Shown: piece by piece, positions 1 through 7,921 of the stretch | How the letters are laid out: each line of letters begins with the position of its first letter | How positions within the stretch are numbered: the first letter of the stretch is position 1 | Assembly (NCBI GenBank): GCA_016742125.1 | Contig: JACVCM010000044.1 | Coordinates: 1 to 26,246, forward strand | Source: Sphingomonadaceae bacterium | GTDB lineage: Bacteria > Pseudomonadota > Alphaproteobacteria > Sphingomonadales > Sphingomonadaceae | Direction of reading: 5' to 3' | DNA: 26,246 nucleotides | Translations under genes and position numbers: made by a program | Notes under the pieces: generated by a model | What the model saw: only the letters and a program-made list of their open reading frames with translations | Databases searched by the model: none | Told to the model about the DNA's origin: nothing

Positions 1-277
1 TGGTGTAATAGCCCTCCCCGGCGCCGATGTCGGCAACAGTCGTGCCGGGGACGATACCTGCCCAGTCCATCACAAACTGGGCTTCTCCGGCTTCGTCGCG
101 GGCTGCTTCGGTCGAATATTGCGTATCGCCGACCTCTGACACCGGGCGGTAGGCTTTTGGAAATTCCACTGACGTCTCGGGACGGCCATCTGCCTCTTCG
201 GCCTGCTTGCAAGATGCTATTGCGACGGCGACCGCACCCAACAGAATGACAGCCAGAATTTTACGACCGCGTTGCAT
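1..277 (-). CDS. Lipoprotein-type SAM-dependent methyltransferase, partial (N-terminus only)
   Basis: The reading frame starts at the ATG at 277-275 and runs off the left edge, giving 92 residues. Residues 1-22 form a lipoprotein-type signal: a basic start (MQRGRK), a hydrophobic core and the lipobox I-A-S-C with Cys23 as the likely lipidated residue. After a polar linker the chain reaches TVADIGAGEGYYT at 80-92, a classic class I methyltransferase motif I that would bind S-adenosylmethionine. Predicted methyltransferases with signal peptides exist (COG4798-type, from memory), but substrate and location are unproven. The gene starts 15 bases after the thioesterase stop on the same strand, so it is probably the last gene of an alaC - thioesterase - methyltransferase unit. 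The catalytic C-terminal part lies outside the window. Confidence 0.72.
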   Translation of the reverse strand, partial: MQRGRKILAVILLGAVAVAIASCKQAEEADGRPETSVEFPKAYRPVSEVGDTQYSTEAARDEAGEAQFVMDWAGIVPGTTVADIGAGEGYYT

Positions 278-292
278 GGATATTGTCTAGGA

Positions 293-757
293 TCAGGCGT
301 TTTCGCTGACAAGCGCAGCATTTGGCGCAAGCGCATCGAATGCGGCAAACTTCGGTGCGACCCATTCGGGCAGCACCTGCGGCCGGTGTGTGGCAAGATC
401 GACAAAGACGCTAACCAGATCGACCGTCGCGCGAAGATCTTCGCTGCCGTCATCCCGGCTGCCGTGGATTTCGACCGTTTGCGTCATGCTCGTACGACCG
501 GTCGCAACGGTGCGCGCCATCACGTCGATCATCTCGTCAGGCAGGATCGGCGCAAACCAGGTGACCGTCGCCTTCTTGACGTGAAACTCAAGCGGTTCGT
601 CACCCGCCTGTTCACGCAACTTCACCTCACGCCAATATTCGGTGATGGCGACATCGGCGTAATCGAGATAGCGCGCATTAAAGACCACTCCCTGCGCGTC
701 GGTTTCGGACCAACGCACGCGGAACCGGTGGGAAAATGCAAAGTCGGCGCGCGGCAT
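293..757 (-). CDS. Acyl-CoA thioesterase, YbgC/FadM-like single-hotdog (4HBT) protein
   Basis: This 154-residue protein has the length of a single-hotdog thioesterase and probably hydrolyses acyl-CoA thioesters in the cytoplasm. The N-terminus carries the family motif: RVRWSETDAQGVVFNARYLDYAD at about 13-35, split here as RVRWSETDAQ then GVVFNARYLDYAD. Asp20 sits where the catalytic aspartate of YbgC proteins lies. The position that is His in E. coli YbgC is Asn27, a change I recall as common in alphaproteobacterial relatives. The ATG at 757 lies one base after the alaC stop, so translation is probably coupled to alaC. The substrate cannot be told from sequence; 4-hydroxybenzoyl-CoA thioesterase-like annotations for such proteins are often only family-level. 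Confidence 0.85.
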   Translation of the reverse strand: MPRADFAFSHRFRVRWSETDAQGVVFNARYLDYADVAITEYWREVKLREQAGDEPLEFHVKKATVTWFAPILPDEMIDVMARTVATGRTSMTQTVEIHGSRDDGSEDLRATVDLVSVFVDLATHRPQVLPEWVAPKFAAFDALAPNAALVSENA

Positions 758-758
758 A

Positions 759-1970
759 TCAGATCGCCTTCGATTGGCTTGGTGTGTTGACGCCCATCGA
801 CTTGAGATAAGCCTTCACATTGCGCGCCGCCTGTCGCAGCCTGTGTTCATTCTCCACCATTGCAATGCGGACAAAACCTTCGCCGTCTTCGCCATAACCG
901 ACCCCTGGGGCAACCGCCACCTTGGCATGGATCAGGAGCTGCTTCGAAAATTCCAGGCTGCCAAGGTGGGCAAGCGCGGGTGGCAGAGGTGCCCAGGCGA
1001 ACATCGATGCACGCGGTGGCGGAATGTCCCAGCCGGCCCTGCCAAACGCCTCGACCAGAACGTCCCGGCGCTTGTGATAAAGTTCGCGATTTTTTTCGAC
1101 AATGTCCTGCGGCCCGTTCAATGCGGCGCAGGCAGCGGCTTGGATTGGGGTGAAGGCGCCATAATCGAGATAGCTTTTCACCCGCGTCATGGCCGCAATC
1201 AATTGCTTGTTACCGACTGCAAAACCGACGCGCCACCCGGCCATCGAGTAGGTTTTGGACAATGATGTAAACTCTATTGCAACGTCCTTACCGCCTTTAA
1301 CCTGCAAGATCGAGGGCGTCGGATTGCCATCGAAATACAGTTCCGAATAGGCAAGGTCGGACAATATCCAAACCTTATTCTCCTTCGCCCAGGCTACCAG
1401 CCTTTCGTAAAATGCGAGATCGACGGTCTCGGCCGTCGGGTTCGACGGATAATTGACGACCAGAATTGACGGACGCGGCACAGTGAATGCCATCGCCCGC
1501 TCAAGCGAGCGGAAGTAGTTTTCATCCGGTGTTGTAGGCACAGACCGGATGGTCGCGCCTGCGATAATGAAACCGAAGGTATGGATCGGATAACTCGGGT
1601 TGGGCGCGAGCACGACGTCGCCCGGGGCGGTAATTGCGGTGGCGAGGCTTGCAAGGCCTTCTTTCGACCCCATCGTAACAACGACTTCGCTGTCGGGATC
1701 GACATCGACGCCAAAACGGCGACCATAATAATTGGCCTGTGCCTTGCGCAGGCCGGGGATGCCCTTCGACGCCGAATAGCCATGCGCATTTGGTTTAGCC
1801 GCTACTTCGCATAGTTTCTCAATGACATGTGGCGGCGGCGGCAGGTCAGGGTTACCCATGCCGAGATCGATAATGTCCTCACCCGCCGCACGGGCCGCCG
1901 CACGCATCGCATTGACTTCGGCGATGACATAAGGCGGCAGACGCTTGATGCGGTAGAATTCTTCGGACAT
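759..1970 (-). CDS. alaC: PLP-dependent aminotransferase, AlaC type (glutamate-pyruvate aminotransferase)
   Basis: This 403-residue class I/II aminotransferase closely follows E. coli AlaC along its length as I remember it: IKRLPPYV at 8-15, DIIDLGMGNPDLPPPPHVIEKL at 32-53 (in two parts: DIIDLGMGNPD and PPPPHVIEKL), HGYSASKGIPGLR, and NPSYPIHTFGFIIAGA at 124-139. The PLP-binding lysine is Lys239 in SLSKTYSMAGWRVGF, with Asp205 in SDLAYSELYFDG likely touching the pyridine nitrogen. AlaC transfers the amino group between glutamate and pyruvate to make alanine. Relatives are often labelled LL-diaminopimelate aminotransferase; the sequence alone does not exclude another substrate. A GGGAG ribosome site precedes the ATG at 1970. 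It lies 72 bases after the helicase gene on the same strand and heads the three-gene run leading to the left edge. Confidence 0.88.
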   Translation of the reverse strand: MSEEFYRIKRLPPYVIAEVNAMRAAARAAGEDIIDLGMGNPDLPPPPHVIEKLCEVAAKPNAHGYSASKGIPGLRKAQANYYGRRFGVDVDPDSEVVVTMGSKEGLASLATAITAPGDVVLAPNPSYPIHTFGFIIAGATIRSVPTTPDENYFRSLERAMAFTVPRPSILVVNYPSNPTAETVDLAFYERLVAWAKENKVWILSDLAYSELYFDGNPTPSILQVKGGKDVAIEFTSLSKTYSMAGWRVGFAVGNKQLIAAMTRVKSYLDYGAFTPIQAAACAALNGPQDIVEKNRELYHKRRDVLVEAFGRAGWDIPPPRASMFAWAPLPPALAHLGSLEFSKQLLIHAKVAVAPGVGYGEDGEGFVRIAMVENEHRLRQAARNVKAYLKSMGVNTPSQSKAI

Positions 1971-2042
1971 TTGCTCCCGTTTCCTGGTTGAAAGTTGTGG
2001 AACAGGCCTAATGCGCGAAGTTTTTGTTCATTTCCAGCGAAA

Positions 2043-3836
2043 CTAACGCGGCCTGTTGCCTTTCGCCTTGTGCTTGACGCCGTGCTTCGACGGCGGCGGA
2101 CCATCTTTGCGAAAATGCCTTGCCCCTTCGCGCCGCCCGGAACCGCCACGCGGGCCGTCGCCTCGAGGGTGAGCACCAGGTTGCCCGCGTTGCGGCCTTC
2201 CTCCATCGCGACCCATACGCTTGTTTTCACGCGCGGCTTGGCGGGGAGGGCCATCGGCCTGAACGATCTCTACATCATGGTCTTCATCCCGGCCGGGTTG
2301 CGCGATGGCTTTGGCGAATTTGGAGACAGCCGCAGCGGCAATGCCGACATGCGTTTCGTTGGCCGCGATTCGGATTGCGCCGATGTCATTCTTGGTCACC
2401 CCGCCACGGCGGCAGAGCAAAGGCAGAATCCATTTCGGATCGGCGTTGTTGCGGCGGCCGATGTTCAGCTTGAACCAGACCGAGTCGTCGAAACCGGCAC
2501 GATGATTATCATTGCGCTGATCCCGGCTTCCGTCATCGAGCATCTCTTCAGCGGCAGGCAGTTTGACACGGTGCGAGCGAACAAAGGCGGCAGCAAGATC
2601 TTCGGCGGACATCGTTTCGAGCAGCTTAGCCCCAAGCGCACGATCTTCTTCGTCGACCTCCGCGGGTACAGCTAGCGCATCGAGAAGTCTTTGCTGGTCC
2701 TTTGCACGAATATCATCGGCAGTTGGAACTTTGATCCAATCCGCCTCGATCTTTGCGCCGCGCAGCATCGATTCGACGCGCTTGCGCCGCTGATACGGGA
2801 CGATCAGCACCGCCGTGCCCTTTTTGCCCGCCCGTCCGGTCCTGCCCGAGCGATGCTGCAGTCCCTCGGCATCGCGGGGCAGCTCGACATGGACAACAAG
2901 GCTAAGATTGGGGAGGTCGATTCCCCGCGCCGCGACGTCAGTGGCAACGCAGACCCGCGCCCGCCTGTCACGCAGCGCCTGTAGCGCCTGATTACGCTCC
3001 GACTGCGAATGTTCGCCCGAGAGTGCAACCGCATTGAAGCCGCGGTTGGTCAGGCGCGAATAAAGGTGGCGAACATTTTCACGCGTCGCGCAGAACAGGA
3101 TCGCCGTTTCTGCTTCATGCAACCGCAGCAAGTTGACCACTGCATTCTCGATGTCTGGCGGCGCGACGGTGACGACCTGATAGCTAATATCGCCATGCCC
3201 GCGATCTTCGCCAACGGTAGAGATGCGAAGCGCATCCTGCTGGTAGCGCTTGGCCAGCGATACTATAGGTTTAGGCATTGTGGCCGAAAATAGCAGTGTT
3301 CGGCGGTCTTCCGGGGTTGCGTTCAGGATTTCTTCCAGCTCTTCACGGAAACCCATGTCGAGCATCTCATCAGCTTCGTCGAGTATCGCAACCTTCAAGG
3401 CCGACAGATCAAGCGCCCCACGTTCGAGATGATCGCGCAACCGGCCGGGTGTGCCCACGACAATCTGCGCGCCTTGCGAAAGATTGCGCCGCTCCTTCGA
3501 TGCGTCCATGCCGCCGACGCAAGTGGCAATGCGGACGCCCGCCTTGCTATAAAGCCACGTCAGTTCGCGGCTGACCTGCAAGGCCAGTTCGCGGGTGGGT
3601 GCAATAACCAGTGCCGCCGGTTCGCGCGCGAGGCTCACCATCCCGCCGTCCAAAATCTGCGGGGCCATTGCCAACCCGAACGCAACAGTCTTGCCGGAGC
3701 CGGTCTGGGCTGACACGACAAGGTCACGACCTTCTGCTTCAGGCGCGATGACGGCGGACTGTACTGGTGTCAGCGTGGTATAACCACGGGCGGTAAGCGC
3801 TTCGTTGAGAAGCGGCGGGAAATTTTCAAATGTCAT
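2043..3836 (-). CDS. DEAD-box ATP-dependent RNA helicase with DbpA-type RNA-binding domain
   Basis: This 597-residue protein unwinds RNA, most likely in ribosome assembly or mRNA turnover. All superfamily 2 motifs are visible: Q motif TLTPVQ (21-26), Walker A AQTGSGKT (43-50), PTREL (80-84), GTPGR (128-132), DEAD (153-156), SAT (184-186), ATDVAARGIDL (298-308) and HRSGRTGRAG (328-337). Residues about 452-525 look like a DbpA/DeaD RRM-type domain (VWFKLNIGRR, GVTKNDIGAIRI), and 530-597 form an Arg/Gly/Lys-rich tail. I place the start at the ATG at 3836-3834, which has an AGGGG-like ribosome site. An upstream in-frame ATG at 3908 would add 24 residues that fit no helicase domain. The promoter region is shared with phaC and contains a PhaR-like operator. 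Confidence 0.92.
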   Translation of the reverse strand: MTFENFPPLLNEALTARGYTTLTPVQSAVIAPEAEGRDLVVSAQTGSGKTVAFGLAMAPQILDGGMVSLAREPAALVIAPTRELALQVSRELTWLYSKAGVRIATCVGGMDASKERRNLSQGAQIVVGTPGRLRDHLERGALDLSALKVAILDEADEMLDMGFREELEEILNATPEDRRTLLFSATMPKPIVSLAKRYQQDALRISTVGEDRGHGDISYQVVTVAPPDIENAVVNLLRLHEAETAILFCATRENVRHLYSRLTNRGFNAVALSGEHSQSERNQALQALRDRRARVCVATDVAARGIDLPNLSLVVHVELPRDAEGLQHRSGRTGRAGKKGTAVLIVPYQRRKRVESMLRGAKIEADWIKVPTADDIRAKDQQRLLDALAVPAEVDEEDRALGAKLLETMSAEDLAAAFVRSHRVKLPAAEEMLDDGSRDQRNDNHRAGFDDSVWFKLNIGRRNNADPKWILPLLCRRGGVTKNDIGAIRIAANETHVGIAAAAVSKFAKAIAQPGRDEDHDVEIVQADGPPRQAARENKRMGRDGGRPQRGQPGAHPRGDGPRGGSGRREGARHFRKDGPPPSKHGVKHKAKGNRPR

Positions 3837-3874
3837 ATGCTGCGCCCCTTGCTCCCTTTTTCGTGCAATGTCCA

Positions 3875-3891
3875 TGTTGCACTGCACAATA
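3875..3891. promoter_or_regulatory. PhaR-like operator between phaC and the RNA helicase
   Basis: The 17-mer TGTTGCACTGCACAATA is the exact reverse complement of TATTGTGCAGTGCAACA at 9126-9142 in the phasin promoter. Its core TNNTGCANTGCANNA is dyad-symmetric and resembles the TGC/GCA-rich sites bound by PhaR in Paracoccus and Rhodobacter (from memory). It lies 37 bases before the phaC ATG and 38 bases before the helicase ATG. A weaker half-similar stretch, TCGTGCAATGTCC, begins at 3861. The binding protein is inferred. Confidence 0.6.
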
Positions 3892-3928
3892 AAACGAAGC
3901 TTCGACAAAAGCGCTGCTTGGGTTATGC

Positions 3929-5572
3929 ATGATCATGGCCGATTCACAGCAGCTCCCTCCGTTCATCGACCCCGAGCAGTTCACCAAAATGATCGACGGG
4001 GCGGGAATGGCCAGCGACCCGTTGATTGCCTATCAAAAGGCGCTTGATGCGTGGGGAGAGGTGCTGGCACCGCTTGCCAAAGCGGGCCGGGACAAGGTCG
4101 ATCCAAAAGATCGCCGCTTTTCTGCTCCGCAGTGGGAGCATCCGGTATTCGATCTGGTCCGACAAGGCTATCAGGTGATGTCCGACTATATGCTGGGTGC
4201 GGCCGAGCAGCTCGACAATATTCCGGAAGCAGAGAAGGCAAAGATTGGTTTTGCCATTCGCACCGTGGTTGAGGCGATGAGTCCCGCGAACTCGCCGTTC
4301 ACCAACCCTGTTGCTCTGGAAAAGGCGGTCGAGACAAGAGGTGCAAGCCTGCTGTCCGGGATGCAGCATCTGATACACGACATGCAGCGGGGACAGTTGA
4401 CCCATACCGATCCGGAGGCGTTCAAGCTGGGCGAAAATATCGCTGCAACGCCGGGAAAGGTTGTGCACCAGACGCCACTCTACCAATTGCTGCAATATGA
4501 GCCGAGTACCGAAAAGGTTCTGGAAACCCCGCTCATCATTTTTCCGCCCTGGATAAATCGTTTCTACATCCTCGACCTGACCGCCGAAAAGAGCTTCATC
4601 AAATGGTGCGTCGATCAAGGAATCTCTGTGTTTGTGGTTTCATGGAAATCTGCCGACGGTTCGATGAAGGATCTGATCTGGGACGATTACATCGCGGCGC
4701 AGATCGATGCCATCGATACCGTATGTGAAGCCCTGAAAGTCGATGACGTTCACACCATCGGCTATTGCGTGGCCGGAACGACCCTGGCGGCCACGCTGGC
4801 GATACTTGCCGTCAAGGGCCAGGCAGACAAGGTACGAAGCGCAACTTTTTTCACGGCCCAGGTCGATTTCAGCCGCGGCGGAGAGCTGCTGAACTTTATC
4901 GACGACCATCAACTTCAGATGATCGAAGCGCTGGCCGCACCGCAGGGCTATCTCGATGGCCGTTTCCTTGCGCTGACATTCAACATGTTGCGGGGCAAGG
5001 ACCTGATCTGGTCAACTGTAGTGAAGAATTATCTGCTGGGTGAAGAATATCCGGCATTCGACCTGCTCCATTGGAACGGAGACGTCACTAACCTGCCGGC
5101 AAAATGGCACCGCGAATATCTCTGCGATCTATATCGCGACAATAAGCTGGTGGTTGCAGGTGCGCTAACTGCCTTGGACACGCCGATTGATCTGAGCCTG
5201 GTGACGACACCAACCTATATCCAGGCGGGTCGCGAAGATCATATCGCACCGGCAGAAAGCGTGTGGAAACTGCAGGACCATTTCAAAGGTCCGATCAAGT
5301 TCGTTCTTGCAGGCAGCGGCCATATTGCAGGCGTCGTCAACCCGCCGGTGATGCGAAAATACCAGTATTGGACAAACGATACCAAGCCAGCATCACTGGA
5401 GGAATTCATCGAAGGTGCGACCGAAACCAAGGGCAGTTGGTGGCCCGACTGGTTCGAATGGCTGAAAGGCCATGGCGACCAAAAGGTCGCAGCAAAAGGT
5501 GCGCGCATACCCGGCGAAGGAAAATTGGAGGCGCTGGAATCAGCGCCGGGAAGCTACGTCAAAAGCCGGTAG
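3929..5572 (+). CDS. phaC: Class I poly(3-hydroxyalkanoate) synthase
   Basis: This 547-residue enzyme polymerises (R)-3-hydroxyacyl-CoA into PHA at the granule surface. The length and alpha/beta-hydrolase layout fit class I PhaC. The lipase-like box GYCVAG gives nucleophile Cys280; Asp437 (GREDHIAPAE) and His465 (GSGHIAGVVNPP) complete the triad. PLIIFPPWINRFYILDL at 201-217 and the NSPF-TNP region near 121 are also typical. Two starts are possible, ATG 3929 and ATG 3935 (MADSQQ); neither has a clear ribosome site. A weak TTCGAC (3901-3906), 16-base spacer, TTATGC (3923-3928) would place transcription start at about 3935. It is divergent from the helicase, and its neighbours phasin and phaB belong to the same pathway. 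Confidence 0.96.
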   Translation: MIMADSQQLPPFIDPEQFTKMIDGAGMASDPLIAYQKALDAWGEVLAPLAKAGRDKVDPKDRRFSAPQWEHPVFDLVRQGYQVMSDYMLGAAEQLDNIPEAEKAKIGFAIRTVVEAMSPANSPFTNPVALEKAVETRGASLLSGMQHLIHDMQRGQLTHTDPEAFKLGENIAATPGKVVHQTPLYQLLQYEPSTEKVLETPLIIFPPWINRFYILDLTAEKSFIKWCVDQGISVFVVSWKSADGSMKDLIWDDYIAAQIDAIDTVCEALKVDDVHTIGYCVAGTTLAATLAILAVKGQADKVRSATFFTAQVDFSRGGELLNFIDDHQLQMIEALAAPQGYLDGRFLALTFNMLRGKDLIWSTVVKNYLLGEEYPAFDLLHWNGDVTNLPAKWHREYLCDLYRDNKLVVAGALTALDTPIDLSLVTTPTYIQAGREDHIAPAESVWKLQDHFKGPIKFVLAGSGHIAGVVNPPVMRKYQYWTNDTKPASLEEFIEGATETKGSWWPDWFEWLKGHGDQKVAAKGARIPGEGKLEALESAPGSYVKSR

Positions 5573-5608
5573 ATGGAAAGGGCGCGATAAATTCGCACCC
5601 TTTCCATC
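5572..5608. terminator. Long hairpin between convergent phaC and CsgG-like gene
   Basis: GATGGAAAGGG at 5572-5582 pairs perfectly with CCCTTTCCATC at 5598-5608 (11 bp). The 15-base loop can extend the stem further through GCGA/TCGC. It occupies almost the whole 40-base gap between the phaC stop and the stop of the minus-strand gene, so it probably ends or protects both transcripts. No strong T tract follows on the plus strand, so intrinsic termination is less certain. Confidence 0.65.
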
Positions 5609-5612
5609 CAAA

Positions 5613-6380
5613 CTATTCGGCTTGCGGCGCTGCTGCACTCGCATTCTCGGGCAAGCCCCCCAGCTCACCGACCATTTTCTTGTATGCGTCGAGATAGGCC
5701 AGCACGATGACCTGGCCAATGTCGCTGTTCTGATAACTTCCGCCGCCTGCACCGGCAAGGCCGCCGCCCCACCATGCGCCGCCGCCAGCGCCCCAGCTGA
5801 GATCGGATTTGCGATAATAGCCTTCGGAAAGCGCCTGGATTTCGGTGGTGCGTACATTGACCACAGACAGGGTCACATTGGCCTCTTTCTTGGACACTTT
5901 AAGCCCGCCCAACAAGCCGCCCACCACGCGTCCGCCCAAAAGTCCGCCCAAGGCGCCCGCGACGCCGCTGCCGCCTGAATTGCTATTGCGGCTGATGATA
6001 TCTGGAACGATCACATAATCGGCGGCCTTGACCTGCGCACGACCTATATTCGATCCGCGCTGCAATTCGCCAGAATCGCCCAGAGCGCGCTCAACCGCGC
6101 GCGCGGCCAAGCCCTTACCGCGATCTACCAGCGTGAAGCAGCCAGATTTCTGCACGAAAAATTTGATGATGGCTTCCGGGTTCGACAGGCCTAGCTCTGT
6201 CCACCATTGTGTTTCGGGTTCCATGATTGAAACCGCACCCAATTTTCGGGTGCAGACGGGAATTTCGGTCAGGCCCTTATCTTGCGCCTTTTTCGCCGAA
6301 GATTTGTCTTCCTTGGCTGAAGCAGGCGCTGCACATACCAGCATCGCACCCGCCAATAACGTCGAAACTATCACTCGCAT
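5613..6380 (-). CDS. Secreted CsgG/HfaB-family protein
   Basis: This 255-residue protein begins with a Sec signal peptide, with cleavage likely after ASA at residue 22. The cysteine in its core is preceded by Val, so it is not a proper lipobox, unlike E. coli CsgG, which is a lipoprotein. The mature part has the pattern I recall for sphingomonad CsgG/HfaB-like proteins: LTEIPVCTRKLGAVSIMEPE at about 36-55, QWWTELGLSNPEAIIKFF, SGCFTLVDRGKGLAARAVERAL, GSNIGRAQVKAADYVIVPDI, then two glycine-rich segments (about 135-160 and 196-212). CsgG and HfaB form outer-membrane secretion channels for curli and holdfast; no curlin or holdfast gene is nearby, so the role here is open. GGGAGG lies 7 bases before the ATG at 6380. 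It is a single-gene unit, convergent with phaC. Confidence 0.8.
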   Translation of the reverse strand: MRVIVSTLLAGAMLVCAAPASAKEDKSSAKKAQDKGLTEIPVCTRKLGAVSIMEPETQWWTELGLSNPEAIIKFFVQKSGCFTLVDRGKGLAARAVERALGDSGELQRGSNIGRAQVKAADYVIVPDIISRNSNSGGSGVAGALGGLLGGRVVGGLLGGLKVSKKEANVTLSVVNVRTTEIQALSEGYYRKSDLSWGAGGGAWWGGGLAGAGGGSYQNSDIGQVIVLAYLDAYKKMVGELGGLPENASAAAPQAE

Positions 6381-6539
6381 CTAAAAACCTCCCACGCGGG
6401 TCGCAAAACGCCACCCGTTTCAAAAACAGCTATTTTGGTGCGACCCCTCTGCCGCCGGATATATGCCTGCTGACGAAAGCATACTAGTACAAATTCGTCC
6501 TTGACCGTCGGTATCAGTCCATAATTCGAAAACAGTCAA

Positions 6540-6568
6540 TTGACGTTTACGTAAACGTCGAGTAGATA
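6540..6568 (+). promoter_or_regulatory. Promoter with 18-bp perfect palindrome upstream of the acyl-CoA dehydrogenase genes
   Basis: TTGACG (6540-6545) and TAGATA (6563-6568) are separated by 17 bases. The spacer holds most of GACGTTTACGTAAACGTC at 6542-6559, a perfect 18-bp palindrome. A site between -35 and -10 suits a repressor or a MerR-type activator. It recalls sites I remember for the MerR-family regulator LiuR, which controls branched-chain acyl-CoA catabolism; that match is from memory. The region 6381-6539 otherwise shows nothing I can name. Confidence 0.6.
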
Positions 6569-6595
6569 TTTTGCGGTCATTAGAGGAGAGTCGCG

Positions 6596-7789
6596 ATGCA
6601 GTTGGAATTCAGCCCCGAGGAAATCGCCTTCCAGCAGGAAGTGCGCGCATTCATCGCCGAAAATTACCCCGAACAGCTCCGCGGGAAGCAAGACGAGGGC
6701 GAGGAGTTGTCGAAGGAAGATTTCCTTAGCTGGCACCGCGTTCTTGCGAAAAAGGGGTGGATTGCGCCCGCATGGCCTGTCGAATATGGCGGCACCGGGT
6801 GGAACCCGACCCAGCGTTTCATCTGGTCCGAAGAACTGGCACGCGCCGATTGCATCCAGACAATGCCATTCGGCCTATCGATGGTGGGTCCCGTCATCTA
6901 CACCTTTGGCACGCCCGAGCAAAAGGCACGCTTCCTTCCCGGCATCCTGTCGGGCGACGATTGGTGGTGTCAGGGCTATTCCGAGCCGGGCGCCGGATCC
7001 GACCTTGCATCACTCCGCACCAAGGCCGTGCGGGACGGCGACCATTATGTCGTCAACGGGCAGAAGACATGGACGACTATGGCCCAGCATGCCGATTGGG
7101 GTTTCTTCCTCGTCCGCACCGACCCGGACGCCAAGCAGCAGGAGGGTATCAGCTTCCTGCTCATCGACATGAAATCGCCCGGCGTCACGGTGCGCCCGAT
7201 CATCACCCTCGGCGGGGAGCATGAAGTCAACGAGGTCTGGCTGGAGGATGTGCGGGTCCCGGTCGACCAGCGGGTATATGAAGAGAATAAAGGCTGGACC
7301 TGCGCAAAATTCCTGCTCGCCCATGAGCGCACGGGTATCGCAGCCGTTGCCCGCTCAAAGCGCGGGGTGGAGAAGATCAAGGCCATCGCGCGGACGGAAC
7401 AGGACGGCGACCGGCCGCTGATCGCCAATCCCTTTTTCAAACGCAAGATTGCCGAGCTGGAGATCGATCTGACCGCGCTGGAATTCACCGAATTGCGCAG
7501 TGTTGCCGGAATCGCGGCAGGCAAGGGTCCCGGACCGGAATCGAGCCTGCTCAAGATCAAGGGTAGTGAAATCCAGCAGCGGATTACCGAACTGGCCCTG
7601 GAAGCGGTGGGTCATTATGGGGCACCCTATTTCCGCGGGTTTGGGGAAGGGGATAACGAACATCCCATCGGTCCCGACTATGCCCATCGTGCCGCACCGA
7701 CCTATTTCAATGCGCGCAAGACGACAATTTACGGGGGGTCGAACGAGATCCAGCGCAACATCATCGCAAAGATGGTGCTGGGGGTTTAG
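6596..7789 (+). CDS. Acyl-CoA dehydrogenase, catalytic-type subunit
   Basis: This 397-residue flavoprotein should catalyse alpha,beta-dehydrogenation of an acyl-CoA. Seen: an N-terminal helical domain, YSEPGAGSDLASL at 128-140 and KTWTT at 157-161 in the middle domain for FAD and substrate, and IYGGSNEIQRNIIAKMVLG at the C-terminus. The usual MCAD catalytic Glu (EGT in IYEGT) is Gly here. Glu244 in LLAHERTGIA instead lines up with the helix-G glutamate of isovaleryl-CoA dehydrogenase. The RxxFGxPI motif is missing but is present in the neighbouring dehydrogenase, suggesting a mixed oligomer. A strong AGAGGAG precedes the ATG. The substrate is unknown; FadE-type heteromers act on fatty acids, steroid side chains or branched acyl-CoAs. 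Confidence 0.9.
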   Translation: MQLEFSPEEIAFQQEVRAFIAENYPEQLRGKQDEGEELSKEDFLSWHRVLAKKGWIAPAWPVEYGGTGWNPTQRFIWSEELARADCIQTMPFGLSMVGPVIYTFGTPEQKARFLPGILSGDDWWCQGYSEPGAGSDLASLRTKAVRDGDHYVVNGQKTWTTMAQHADWGFFLVRTDPDAKQQEGISFLLIDMKSPGVTVRPIITLGGEHEVNEVWLEDVRVPVDQRVYEENKGWTCAKFLLAHERTGIAAVARSKRGVEKIKAIARTEQDGDRPLIANPFFKRKIAELEIDLTALEFTELRSVAGIAAGKGPGPESSLLKIKGSEIQQRITELALEAVGHYGAPYFRGFGEGDNEHPIGPDYAHRAAPTYFNARKTTIYGGSNEIQRNIIAKMVLGV

Positions 7790-7796
7790 GCCCTTC

Positions 7797-7902
7797 TCCC
7801 CTCCCGCCTGCGGGAGGACCGGGGGTGGGCTTCCGCTCTCTATGATACACGCTCGCTTGCGGCGAGCCCCACCCCTACCCCCTCCCGTCGGCGGGTGGGG
7901 AA
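7797..7902. repeat. REP-like inverted repeat pair
   Basis: Two related GC-rich units face each other. The left, from 7801, begins CTCCCGCCTGCGGGAGG and continues with a GGGGGTGGG run; the right, from about 7866 to 7900, is close to its reverse complement (CCCCACCC, CCCCCTCCC, GGCGGGTGGGG). Each unit also folds on itself. This is the layout of a paired REP/BIME element. It lies wholly between the two dehydrogenase genes and separates genes that likely share a transcript. Confidence 0.7.
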
Positions 7903-7921
7903 TAGAAAAAGAGGGAAGAAA

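Noticed and set aside
272..790. Open frame of 172 codons on the plus strand opposite the thioesterase
   Set aside because: It is antisense to a clear hotdog thioesterase and shows no family motif.
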